From Bradyrhizobium diversitatis (GTDB lineage: Bacteria > Pseudomonadota > Alphaproteobacteria > Rhizobiales > Xanthobacteraceae), in assembly GCF_016031635.1 (NCBI RefSeq), contig NZ_JACEGD010000020.1:1-64000 (forward strand): a stretch of 64,000 bases of DNA, given 5' to 3'. The notes beneath the pieces are model-generated. The model did not search any database and was not told where the DNA came from. It saw only the letters and a program-made list of their open reading frames with translations. Below are positions 32,900-40,828 of this stretch, one piece after another; the stretch's first letter is position 1; every line of letters begins with the position of its first letter. The position numbers and the translations under genes were made by a program.

Positions 32900-34243
32900 A
32901 TGAGCCGCAAATATTTCGGGACGGACGGGATTCGGGGCCGCGCCAACGGACTGATCACGCCGGAGCTCGCGCTCAAGGTCGGCCAGGCCGCAGGCCTTGC
33001 GTTTCAGCGCGGTGACCACCGCCACAGGGTCGTGATCGGCAAGGACACCCGCCTGTCCGGCTACATGATCGAATACGCGATGGTCGCAGGCTTCACCTCG
33101 GTCGGCATGGACGTGCTGCTGGTCGGCCCGATGCCGACGCCGGCGGTCGCGATGCTGACCAAGTCGATGCGCGCCGATCTCGGCGTGATGATCTCGGCCT
33201 CGCACAATCTGTTCGAGGACAACGGCATCAAGCTGTTCGGCCCGCAGGGCTTCAAGCTTTCCGACGACGTCGAGAAGCAGATCGAGCAGCTGCTCGACGA
33301 ATCTCTCGACAGGAGGCTGGCACAAAGTGCGAGCCTGGGCCGCGCCCGCCGCATCGACGGCGTGCACGACCGCTACATCGAATTCGCCAAGCGCACGCTG
33401 CCGCGCGATCTGTCGCTCGACGGCCTGCGCGTCGTGATCGATTGCGCCAACGGTGCCGCCTACAAGGTGGTGCCGGAGGCGCTGTGGGAGCTGGGCGCCG
33501 ACGTCGTGCCGATCGGCGTCGAGCCCGACGGCTTCAACATCAACAAGGAATGCGGCTCGACCTCGCCGGAAGCGCTGTCGAAGAAGGTGCGCGAGATGCG
33601 CGCCGACATCGGCATCGCGTTGGACGGCGACGCCGATCGCGTCATCCTGGTCGACGAGCGCGGCCACATCGTCGACGGCGACCAGTTGCTCGCGGTGATC
33701 GCGCAGAGCTGGAAGGAGGACGGACGCCTGTCGCGCCCGGGCATCGTCGCCACCGTGATGTCCAATCTCGGCCTGGAGCGCTTCCTGAAAGGGCAGGGGC
33801 TCGATCTCGTGCGTACGCCGGTCGGCGATCGCTACGTGCTCGAGCAGATGCTGAACGGCGGCTACAATCTCGGCGGTGAGCAGTCCGGCCACATCATCCT
33901 CTCCGACTACGCCACCACCGGCGACGGTTTCGTGGCTGCCTTGCAGGTGCTGGCCGTGGTGCAGAAGCTGCGCCGGCCGGTCTCGGAGGTCTGCCACCGA
34001 TTCGACCCGCTGCCGCAGATCCTCAAGAACGTCCGTCACAAGGGCGGCAAGCCGCTCGACGATTCCGACGTCAAGTCGGCGATCTCCGACGGAGAGATGC
34101 GCCTCAACGGCCACGGCCGTCTGCTGATCCGTTCTTCCGGCACCGAGCCCGTGATCCGCGTCATGGGCGAGGGCGAGGACCGCATCCTGGTCGAGGACGT
34201 CGTCGACACCATCGTCCTGGCGCTCGGCCAGGCCGCGGCTTGA
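32900..34243 (+). CDS. glmM: Phosphoglucosamine mutase
   Basis: 447 residues. It converts glucosamine-6-phosphate to glucosamine-1-phosphate for peptidoglycan and lipopolysaccharide precursors. It begins MSRKYFGTDGIRGRANGLIT. The active-site phosphoserine loop is VMISASHNLFEDNGIKLFGP, the metal-binding loop is IALDGDADRVILVDERG, the sugar-binding loop GGEQSGHIILSDYATTGDG is present, and the C-terminal phosphate loop is LIRSSGTEPVIRVMGEGED. GGGGACGAT precedes ATG 32900. Confidence 0.97.
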   Translation: MSRKYFGTDGIRGRANGLITPELALKVGQAAGLAFQRGDHRHRVVIGKDTRLSGYMIEYAMVAGFTSVGMDVLLVGPMPTPAVAMLTKSMRADLGVMISASHNLFEDNGIKLFGPQGFKLSDDVEKQIEQLLDESLDRRLAQSASLGRARRIDGVHDRYIEFAKRTLPRDLSLDGLRVVIDCANGAAYKVVPEALWELGADVVPIGVEPDGFNINKECGSTSPEALSKKVREMRADIGIALDGDADRVILVDERGHIVDGDQLLAVIAQSWKEDGRLSRPGIVATVMSNLGLERFLKGQGLDLVRTPVGDRYVLEQMLNGGYNLGGEQSGHIILSDYATTGDGFVAALQVLAVVQKLRRPVSEVCHRFDPLPQILKNVRHKGGKPLDDSDVKSAISDGEMRLNGHGRLLIRSSGTEPVIRVMGEGEDRILVEDVVDTIVLALGQAAA

Positions 34244-34250
34244 TGTTTTT

Positions 34251-34288
34251 CTTACCCTCCCCTGGAGGGCCCTCCAGGGGAGGGTAAG
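34251..34288. repeat. 38-bp perfect palindrome after glmM
   Basis: Two 19-base arms without a spacer: CTTACCCTCCCCTGGAGGG and its exact inverse CCCTCCAGGGGAGGGTAAG. No T-run follows on the plus strand, so it is a poor intrinsic terminator for glmM. It may be another dispersed element. Confidence 0.85.
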
Positions 34289-34363
34289 CGACGGGAACAC
34301 CCACGCATCCCAGCCATCGACGATTGACGGTGGTTCGACCGCCGCTTGCTTCGTAACTAGCGG

Positions 34364-35650
34364 ATGCGGCGGTTCGCCGCGCCCGCCGGGACCGCTCCAT
34401 TGAACAAGCCTGTCGTCGTCTCCGAGGAAACGCTGACCGAGCCCGTCGTCGTCAGCGACGTGTCGCCCGCCGCCGCCAAGGCGGCAGGGCCGGCTTACGT
34501 CGTGCTCGCCGGCATCAGCGTCTCGCACTTCCTCAACGACACCATGCAGTCGCTGATCGCCTCGGTCTATCCGATCCTGAAGGACACCTACGCGCTCGAC
34601 TTCGCGCAGATCGGCATGATCACGCTGGCCTTCCAGTTCACGGCCTCGCTGCTCCAGCCGGTGGTCGGGCACTACACCGACAAGAAGGCGCAGCCCTATT
34701 CGCTGGCGATCGGCATGGCCTCGACCTTCTTCGGCCTGCTGCTGCTCAGCGCCGCGCACCAATATCTCGTCATCCTCGTCGCTGCCGCCCTGGTCGGCCT
34801 CGGCTCGGCGGTGTTTCACCCCGAGTCGGCCCGGATCGCGCGGCTCGCGTCCGGCGGCCGCTACGGATTTGCGCAGTCGGTGTTCCAGCTCGGCGGCAGT
34901 TTCGGCACCTCGATGGGACCGGTGCTCGCCGCGCTGATCGTGGTGCCGTTCGGTCAGGGCAGCATCGCCTGGTTCTCCTCGATCGCGTTCCTCGCGATCC
35001 TCATCCTCTGGCGCATCGGCAATTGGTATGCGCCGCAGATCAAGGCGAGGAAGTCGGCCACGATTCAGGCCCATCCCGACGCGCCGAGCTCGCGCCGCGT
35101 CGCAGTGGCGCTGGCGGTGCTGGTCGGGCTGCTGTTCTCGAAGCAGCTCTACGTCTCGAGCCTGTCGAGCTACTACATCTTCTACCTGATCGATCGTTTC
35201 GGCGTGTCGACGCAGGCAGCCCAGATCTATCTCTTCATCTTCCTCGCCGCGAACGCCGTGGGTGCGTTTCTCGGCGGCCCCCTGGGCGACCGCTTCGGCC
35301 GCAAGATCGTGATCTGGATCTCGATCCTGGGCGCGCTGCCGTTCACGCTGGCGCTGCCCTATGCCGGCCTCTACGCCAGCGCCGTGCTCAGCGTCGCCAT
35401 CGGCCTGATCATCTCCTCGACGACCTCGTCGATCATCGTGTTCGCGCAGGAGCTGGTGCCGCACCGCTTCGGCATGATCTCCGGCGTGTTCTTCGGCGTC
35501 GCGTTCGGCATCGGCGGTCTCGGGGCCGCCGTGCTGGGCAAGCTCGCCGACCACACCTCGATCGAGTTCGTCTACCAGGTCTGCGCCTGGCTGCCAGCGA
35601 TCGGGCTGCTCGCGGTGTTCCTGCCCAAGCTGCCGCGGCACGCGCGTTAA
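34364..35650 (+). CDS. MFS transporter (Fsr/fosmidomycin-resistance-like)
   Basis: 428 residues with about 12 transmembrane helices. It resembles the Fsr exporter: ISVSHFLNDTMQSLIASVYP near the N-terminus, VVGHYTDKKAQPYSLAIGMA for the loop 2-3 MFS motif, GLGSAVFHPESARIARLASG, and GGPLGDRFGRKIVIWISILG for the repeated motif in the second half. Members export fosmidomycin and other compounds. The start is uncertain: ATG 34364 is used, and TTG 34400 is possible. A terminator follows. Confidence 0.88.
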   Translation: MRRFAAPAGTAPLNKPVVVSEETLTEPVVVSDVSPAAAKAAGPAYVVLAGISVSHFLNDTMQSLIASVYPILKDTYALDFAQIGMITLAFQFTASLLQPVVGHYTDKKAQPYSLAIGMASTFFGLLLLSAAHQYLVILVAAALVGLGSAVFHPESARIARLASGGRYGFAQSVFQLGGSFGTSMGPVLAALIVVPFGQGSIAWFSSIAFLAILILWRIGNWYAPQIKARKSATIQAHPDAPSSRRVAVALAVLVGLLFSKQLYVSSLSSYYIFYLIDRFGVSTQAAQIYLFIFLAANAVGAFLGGPLGDRFGRKIVIWISILGALPFTLALPYAGLYASAVLSVAIGLIISSTTSSIIVFAQELVPHRFGMISGVFFGVAFGIGGLGAAVLGKLADHTSIEFVYQVCAWLPAIGLLAVFLPKLPRHAR

Positions 35651-35692
35651 CGCATTACTATTCGCTGCATTGCAGCTTCATACATCGTTAGG

Positions 35693-35721
35693 AAATGCGG
35701 CCAGCCCCGCGCCGCATTTTT
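35693..35721 (+). terminator. Rho-independent terminator after MFS gene
   Basis: Stem AAATGCGGC / GCCGCATTT with a nine-base loop, then further T. It is 42 bases downstream of the MFS stop. Confidence 0.75.
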
Positions 35722-35877
35722 GCAACGCTGCCGCCGCATCGGCGTGTGGGTACAGAAAAAATCAACCTTAAAAATTAGGGTTAAGTGGCGCTTAAACATT
35801 TGCTGCCATCGTCCGGGTCGTGAGTTTCCAGAACGTGGGGCGCCCGTCTTTGCCTCACCGGCCAAAAGGACGAAGCA

Positions 35878-36708
35878 ATGCGTAGCGTTAAGTCTCTGCT
35901 TGCCGCGGGTGCGGCAACCCTGATCTCGTCGATGGCGTTCGCCGCCGATATGCCGATCGCGGCGCCCCCTCCCATGTACGCGCCGCCCGCCCCGCCCGCC
36001 GATTTCGGCGGCTGGTATCTGCGCGGCGACATCGGCATGACCAACCAGCGCGCCAAGAGCATCGACGCCTCCTTGCCGGCTGGGTATCAGAAGACGACGG
36101 AGGGGTTCGGCTTCGACTCGTCGCCGCTGTTCGGTCTCGGCGTCGGCTATCGCTTCAACAACTGGTTCCGTGCGGACGTGATCGGCCAGTACCGCGGCAA
36201 GGCCACCCTGCATGGCGCCGATAACGTCATCGGGCCGGGCTTCGTCGGCTCCAACAACTACAGCGGCAGCAAGTCCGAGTGGGTCGTCATGGCCAACGCC
36301 TACGTCGACCTCGGCACCTGGTGGTGCATTACGCCGTTCATCGGCGCCGGTGTCGGCGGCTCCTACAATAAGATCAGCGGCTTCCGCGACGACGGCGTCT
36401 CGTACAGCCCGGGGCTCAACAACAGCGTTGCTTACTTCGCCGACAACGGAAAGTGGAACTTCGCCTGGGCCGCTCACGCCGGTCTCGCCTACAAGGTCAA
36501 CCCCGGCTTCACGGTCGAACTGGCCTACAGCTACATGGACCTCGGCGACGCCGCGCCCGGCAACTACCGCCTGTTCGACAACAGTGCCTCCGGCCCGACC
36601 TCGATCAAGATCAAGGACATCACCTCGCACGACATCAAGCTCGGCGTGCGCTGGGATCTCAGCAGCCCGCCGGCCTACATGCCGCCGCCGCTCGTCACCA
36701 AGGGTTGA
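35878..36708 (+). CDS. Outer-membrane beta-barrel protein
   Basis: 276 residues. The signal peptide MRSVKSLLAAGAATLISSMA ends at AFA-ADM. A Pro-rich spacer (PIAAPPPMYAPPAPPADFGG) is followed by a small barrel with strands GWYLRGDIGMTNQ, FGLGVGYRFNNWFRADVIGQ, WVVMANAYVDLGTWWCITPF, and the final IKLGVRWDLSS. It is in the Omp25/RopB-like porin superfamily common in Rhizobiales. The C-terminal aromatic belt is followed by PPAYMPPPLVTKG, so the usual final Phe is absent. A strong terminator follows. It is in tandem with another barrel gene. Confidence 0.88.
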   Translation: MRSVKSLLAAGAATLISSMAFAADMPIAAPPPMYAPPAPPADFGGWYLRGDIGMTNQRAKSIDASLPAGYQKTTEGFGFDSSPLFGLGVGYRFNNWFRADVIGQYRGKATLHGADNVIGPGFVGSNNYSGSKSEWVVMANAYVDLGTWWCITPFIGAGVGGSYNKISGFRDDGVSYSPGLNNSVAYFADNGKWNFAWAAHAGLAYKVNPGFTVELAYSYMDLGDAAPGNYRLFDNSASGPTSIKIKDITSHDIKLGVRWDLSSPPAYMPPPLVTKG

Positions 36709-36736
36709 TCGTCGGCCTCATCGCTTAACGTCTCTT

Positions 36737-36765
36737 AACGGCGCGGGATCATCCCGCGCCGTTTT
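36737..36765 (+). terminator. Rho-independent terminator after first OMP gene
   Basis: A perfect 12-base stem AACGGCGCGGGA / TCCCGCGCCGTT with loop TCA, followed by TT and GC. Confidence 0.85.
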
Positions 36766-36875
36766 GCTTTGCGTATTTTTCACGGCTCGCACTGACGAAA
36801 TTGCCTACCGCAACCATTGGTTAAGGTTAACGAGCCATGATCACGGGCGAAAGTTAGTGTCGATGGAGCGTTGCG

Positions 36876-37757
36876 ATGCGTGGGCTTTTGTTGGGGGCGG
36901 CGATGTTGGGGACGGTGTCTGCCGCGCACGCGGCCGACATGCCGGATCTGCCCGTCCTGCGCGGCGGCTACACCGAGGGCCTGTCGAAGACGACCCGCAA
37001 TTGGGATGGCGTCTATATCGGCGGCAACGCCGGCTACACGACCGACGCGACCGATTTCAGCCAGAGCGTGGTCGGCCTGACCAACTACATCTTCCGCGAC
37101 AGCGTCCTGCAGCAACCAACCGCGAACTGGTCGCTCCTGAACAAGGCCAACACGCAAGGCGTCAATTTCGGCGGCTTCATTGGCCGCAATTGGCAATGGT
37201 ACGATGCCATTCTCGGTCTTGAAGGCACCTACAGCTACTTCGACACTCTCTACACGCAGACCAGCGGTTACAACTCGCTCGTTATCACCAACCCGCCCGG
37301 GGATAACCCGCCAGAGGGCACGACCAACAATTACAACGTGACCTTGATCGGCACCGCCGCGGCGAAGGTCAAGGACATGATTTCGCTCCGTGGCCGCGTA
37401 GGCTGGGATGGCGGCGATTTCATGCCGTACGCCTTCTTCGGCGCCGCGGTTGGCCGAATGGACGTCTCCCGCACGGTGACGAGCGACGTGACGCTCACGC
37501 AGGTCGTATCGACAACGATCGGCGGCGTTACGACGACCACGAGCAATACGTATGCTGTTCCGGTGCAGTCGCAGACTCAGAGCCAGCACAGGACCAACAC
37601 TTTCGCTGTGGGTTGGACCGCGGGCCTCGGGCTCGAATATTGCATTTGGGACGGGTTGTTCGCGCGCGTGGAATACGAGTATGTGAGATTCTCGCCCGTC
37701 ATGAACACGCAGGTCACGCTGAACAACGCGCGCGTCGGGCTCGGATACAAGTTCTGA
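36876..37757 (+). CDS. Outer-membrane beta-barrel protein
   Basis: 293 residues. The signal peptide MRGLLLGAAMLGTVSAAHAA ends before DMPDLPVLRG. Strands include WDGVYIGGNAGYTTDATDF, NFGGFIGRNWQWYDAILGLE, MISLRGRVGWDGGDFMPYAF, FAVGWTAGLGLEYCIWDGLF and ARVEYEYVRF. The chain ends in VGLGYKF, the terminal Phe expected for BAM-dependent outer-membrane insertion. A Thr/Ser-rich extracellular loop lies near residues 205-235. It is the second of a tandem barrel pair. Confidence 0.88.
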   Translation: MRGLLLGAAMLGTVSAAHAADMPDLPVLRGGYTEGLSKTTRNWDGVYIGGNAGYTTDATDFSQSVVGLTNYIFRDSVLQQPTANWSLLNKANTQGVNFGGFIGRNWQWYDAILGLEGTYSYFDTLYTQTSGYNSLVITNPPGDNPPEGTTNNYNVTLIGTAAAKVKDMISLRGRVGWDGGDFMPYAFFGAAVGRMDVSRTVTSDVTLTQVVSTTIGGVTTTTSNTYAVPVQSQTQSQHRTNTFAVGWTAGLGLEYCIWDGLFARVEYEYVRFSPVMNTQVTLNNARVGLGYKF

Positions 37758-37826
37758 GCCGTCCGCTTCCTGTTGACAGATTCCCTCTGTCCTGATGCTC
37801 TGTCGCCCGAAGGCGGGGCGGCAGCG

Positions 37827-38417
37827 ATGAAGATCTACGGCGACGGCAATTCCGGAAACTGTCTGAAGGTGAAGTGGGTCTGCGACAAGCTCGCAGTGCC
37901 CTACCAGTGGATCGAGATCGACACGCGCAAGGGCGAGACGCGCACGCCGCGATTCCTCAGGATGAACGGCGCCGGTCAGGTGCCGACCGTCGAATTCGAC
38001 GACGGCCGCACGCTCGCACAGTCCAACGCCATCATCCGCTATCTCGCCCGCGACAGTACGCTCATTCCGCGTGACGCCTTTGCAGCGGCCAAGATGGACG
38101 AATGGCTGTTCTGGGAGCAGTACAGCCACGAGCCCTATATCGCGGTGTGCCGCTTCCTCCTGGTCTACCTGGGCAAGGACGCATCCGAGCTCGACCCCGA
38201 GAAGGTCAAGCGCGGCTATGCGGCGCTCGACCGCATGGAGCAGCATCTCGCCGGCAGCCGCTTCTTCGCCGGCGATGAGGTTTCGCTCGCCGACGTGTCG
38301 CTGCTCGCCTATACGCGCCTCGCGCATGAAGGCGGCTTCGATCTCGGCCGCCATGCGTCCGTCCGCCGCTGGATCGGCGAAGTCGAAGCGTTTCTCGGCC
38401 TTGCGCCGGCGCGCTGA
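37827..38417 (+). CDS. Glutathione S-transferase
   Basis: 196 residues, MKIYGDGNSGNCLKVKWVCD, with Ser/Cys in the thiol-binding position. MNGAGQVPTVEFDDGRTLAQ and SNAIIRYLAR give the cis-Pro and glutathione contacts. The C-terminal domain contains FFAGDEVSLADVSLLAYTRL. ATG 37827 is used rather than the frame from 37773. It stands next to a GNAT gene 18 bases downstream, with which it may be co-transcribed. Confidence 0.88.
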   Translation: MKIYGDGNSGNCLKVKWVCDKLAVPYQWIEIDTRKGETRTPRFLRMNGAGQVPTVEFDDGRTLAQSNAIIRYLARDSTLIPRDAFAAAKMDEWLFWEQYSHEPYIAVCRFLLVYLGKDASELDPEKVKRGYAALDRMEQHLAGSRFFAGDEVSLADVSLLAYTRLAHEGGFDLGRHASVRRWIGEVEAFLGLAPAR

Positions 38418-38435
38418 GGTGCGGAGTTGTCTGAC

Positions 38436-38900
38436 ATGAATGCCGAAGCCGTTTCCATCCGTCCCGCGCGCCGCGAGGACGTCGCCGCGATCGTGGCGAT
38501 GCTCGCCGACGATCATCTCGGCCGCGCGCGCGAGCGCGTGGAGGATCCGTTGCCCGCGTCCTATTACGACGCATTCGCGCGGGTCGAGCGCGATCCGAAT
38601 CTCACGCTCGTCGTTGCCGAGAGCGCGGGCAGGGTGGTCGGCTGCCTGCAACTCGCGATCCTGCCGGGCCTGAGTTCCCAAGGCGGCGTGCGCGGCCTGC
38701 TCGAGGACGTTCGCGTTGCTTCCGATTGTCGCAGCCGCGGCATCGGCGAGCAATTGGTGCAATGGGCGGTCGCGGAAGCGAAGGCGCGCAATTGCAATCT
38801 CGTCGAGCTGCTGACGCATCAGACCCGCGTCGACGCGCAGCGCTTCTACAAGCGGCTCGGATTTGCCGCGAGTCATGTGGGCATGACTGTCCGCTTTTGA
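38436..38900 (+). CDS. GNAT-family N-acetyltransferase
   Basis: 154 residues. Motif A is LLEDVRVASDCRSRGIGEQL with R-S-R-G-I-G. The C-terminal helix LTHQTRVDAQRFYKRLGFAA is the usual N-x-x-R/A-x-x-F-Y-x-x-x-G-F signature. ATG 38436 with GCGGAG nine bases upstream is preferred over TTG 38427. It follows the GST gene by 18 bases. Substrate unknown. Confidence 0.88.
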   Translation: MNAEAVSIRPARREDVAAIVAMLADDHLGRARERVEDPLPASYYDAFARVERDPNLTLVVAESAGRVVGCLQLAILPGLSSQGGVRGLLEDVRVASDCRSRGIGEQLVQWAVAEAKARNCNLVELLTHQTRVDAQRFYKRLGFAASHVGMTVRF

Positions 38901-38906
38901 GGCAGC

Positions 38907-39005
38907 GGAAGCGTTTTCAAGCGAAGTGGGTTCGCGTCAAGAAAACGCGTCAATACAAGAATCCAGAGTCCCGTTCCGATTGTATCGGAATGAGGCTCTG
39001 GCCGC
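38907..39005. repeat. Intergenic repeat GCGTTTTCAAGCGAAGTGGG
   Basis: It opens with AGCGTTTTCAAGCGAAGTGG and has GAAAACGCGTCAATACAAG. It closes in the hairpin TTCCGAT-TGT-ATCGGAA within a larger GAGTCCCGTTCC ... GAATGAGGCTC fold. This type is seen in many Bradyrhizobium genomes. Confidence 0.6.
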
Positions 39006-39150
39006 GAGCCTTGCACGATCAGCAAATTCGGATCGCGCATTCGTTCATCTTAATGGGCGGTAAACTACCCGTCCGTCGTTCACGTTGAATCGGGAACGAA
39101 CAGTGCTACGGCAGCTTCTGGCACCGGGCTCGGTCGGTTCGGGGATTTCG

Positions 39151-39357
39151 ATGACAAGCTATTCAATGATCAAGGTCGGCAACGACTACGTCGTGCAGGC
39201 CCATGACAAATGCATTTTGAAGGTCGGCAGCCGCCGCAGGGCCGCGCAATTGATCAGCGATGCCACGGACTTGCTGAATGCGCTCGCCGTCGTCCAATCC
39301 CCGGAGATCGCACCCGAGGCGCCATCACTCGCACGTGAGGCCCCGGAACTTCCTTGA
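39151..39357 (+). CDS. Small hypothetical protein
   Basis: 68 residues, MTSYSMIKVGNDYVVQAHDK, then CILKVGSRRRAAQLISDATD and a Pro/Glu-rich tail. The layout is two short strands followed by a helix. GGGG lies before ATG 39151. It resembles in outline the 56-residue protein at 53934. No function known. It lies 79 bases before serC on the same strand, separated by the structured serC leader. Confidence 0.65.
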   Translation: MTSYSMIKVGNDYVVQAHDKCILKVGSRRRAAQLISDATDLLNALAVVQSPEIAPEAPSLAREAPELP

Positions 39358-39374
39358 CTGGTCTTCCCGATTCC

Positions 39375-39436
39375 CGTATCAGCCGCGGCGGGACACCTCC
39401 CCCCAACGGGAGGCTTACTATCTGGAAGGGTAGATC
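39375..39436 (+). promoter_or_regulatory. Candidate structured leader of serC (serC RNA-motif-like)
   Basis: Between the small gene and serC lie two short hairpins: CCTCCC-CCCAAC-GGGAGG (39400-39417) and CTATC-TGGAAG-GGTAG, whose loop contains the Shine-Dalgarno GGAAGG, just before the ATG. A conserved RNA motif immediately upstream of serC is known in alphaproteobacteria (the serC motif). The position and hairpin next to the start match that idea, but the consensus was not checked. Confidence 0.45.
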
Positions 39437-40609
39437 ATGACTGTAGCGAAGCCCGCTTCGCGGCCGACCGTGCCGCATTTCTCCTCCGGTCCCTGCGCCA
39501 AGCGCCCCGGCTGGAACGCCCAAAATCTCAAGGACGCAGCGCTCGGCCGCTCGCATCGCGCGAAGATCGGCAAGACCAAGCTCAAGCTCGCCATCGACCT
39601 GACGCGCGAAGTGCTCGAGGTCCCCGCCGATTACCGCATCGGAATCGTGCCGGCCTCCGATACCGGCGCGGTCGAGATGGCGCTGTGGTCGCTGCTCGGT
39701 GCGCGCCCCGTCACCACGCTCGCCTGGGAATCCTTCGGCGAGGGCTGGGTCAGCGACATCGTCAAGGAATTGAAGCTCAAGGACGTCACCAAGCTGAATG
39801 CGGCTTACGGTGAGATTCCCGATCTGTCGAAGGTCGATCCCAAGAGCGACGTCGTCTTCACCTGGAACGGCACCACCTCGGGCGTGCGCGTGCCTGATGC
39901 CAACTGGATCAGCGCGACCCGTGAAGGCCTGACCATTTGCGACGCGACGTCTGCCGCATTCGCGCAGGCTCTTGATTGGCCGAAGCTCGACGTCGTCACC
40001 TTCTCCTGGCAGAAGGCGCTCGGCGGCGAGGCCGCGCATGGCATGCTGATCCTGTCGCCCCGCGCGGTGGAGCGGCTCGAGACCTACAAGCCGGCCTGGC
40101 CGCTGCCGAAGATCTTCCGCATGACCAAGGGCGGCAAGATCAACGAAGGCATCTTCGTCGGCGAGACCATCAACACGCCCTCGATGCTCTGCGTCGAGGA
40201 TTATCTCGATGCGCTGAACTGGGCCAAGTCGATCGGCGGCCTCAAGGCGCTGATCGCGCGTGCGGACGCCAACACCAAGGTGCTCGCCGACTGGAAGGCG
40301 AAGACGCCCTGGATCGACTTCCTCGCCAAGGACGCTTCGATCCGCTCCAACACCTCGGTGTGCCTCAAGTTCACCGATCCCGCGATCACGTCGCTGTCCG
40401 AGGACGCGCAAGCGGAGTTCTCGAAGAAGTTGGTGGCTCTCGTCGAGAAGGAAGGCGCGGGCTACGACTTCGCCTATTACCGCGACGCGCCGGCCGGCCT
40501 GCGCATCTGGTGCGGCGCCACCGTCGAAGCCAGGGACGTCGAGCTGCTGACGCAGTGGATCGACTGGGCTTTTGCCGAGACCAAGGCCGCTCTGCCCAAG
40601 GCAGCGTGA
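39437..40609 (+). CDS. serC: Phosphoserine aminotransferase
   Basis: 390-residue class V PLP enzyme. It makes 3-phosphoserine from 3-phosphohydroxypyruvate in serine synthesis. The N-terminus has PHFSSGPCAKRPGWNAQNL. Substrate and cofactor sites are IGIVPASDTGAVEMALWSLL and VFTWNGTTSGVRVPDANWIS. The Schiff-base Lys is in VVTFSWQKALGGEAAHGMLI. The alphaproteobacterial SerC form, slightly longer than that of E. coli, is clear. It lies upstream of serA, with a repeat of about 130 bases between the two. Confidence 0.96.
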   Translation: MTVAKPASRPTVPHFSSGPCAKRPGWNAQNLKDAALGRSHRAKIGKTKLKLAIDLTREVLEVPADYRIGIVPASDTGAVEMALWSLLGARPVTTLAWESFGEGWVSDIVKELKLKDVTKLNAAYGEIPDLSKVDPKSDVVFTWNGTTSGVRVPDANWISATREGLTICDATSAAFAQALDWPKLDVVTFSWQKALGGEAAHGMLILSPRAVERLETYKPAWPLPKIFRMTKGGKINEGIFVGETINTPSMLCVEDYLDALNWAKSIGGLKALIARADANTKVLADWKAKTPWIDFLAKDASIRSNTSVCLKFTDPAITSLSEDAQAEFSKKLVALVEKEGAGYDFAYYRDAPAGLRIWCGATVEARDVELLTQWIDWAFAETKAALPKAA

Positions 40610-40617
40610 TTGCTTTC

Positions 40618-40752
40618 TTCGCCTCTCCCCGTTCTTACGGGGAGAGGCCGGGTCGCGCAGCGATCCGGATGAGGGGCTCTCTCCACGAGCACCTCGCCTG
40701 TGGCTGCCCCTCACCCCAACCCTCTCCCCGTAAGAACGGGGAGAGGGAGAGC
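40618..40752. repeat. Palindromic repeat between serC and serA
   Basis: The left arm CTCTCCCCGTTCTTACGGGG and the right arm ACCCTCTCCCCGTAAGAACG are inverse copies around a GGGCTCTCTCCACGAG centre. Same family as 3429, 11361, 27037 and 49313. In the transcript it would form a long hairpin inside the likely serC-serA operon. Confidence 0.75.
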
Positions 40753-40828
40753 AAAGTGCTTCTGCGCAATTCCTCATTCCGGCCCTCGGGGCCGATCCTC
40801 CCTCAGGGACGGTGAAGGACACATCCCC

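Noticed and set aside
32825..35641. 938-codon antisense frame across glmM and the MFS gene
   Set aside because: It spans two real genes on the opposite strand and is rich in Arg, His and Asp, typical of an antisense shadow.
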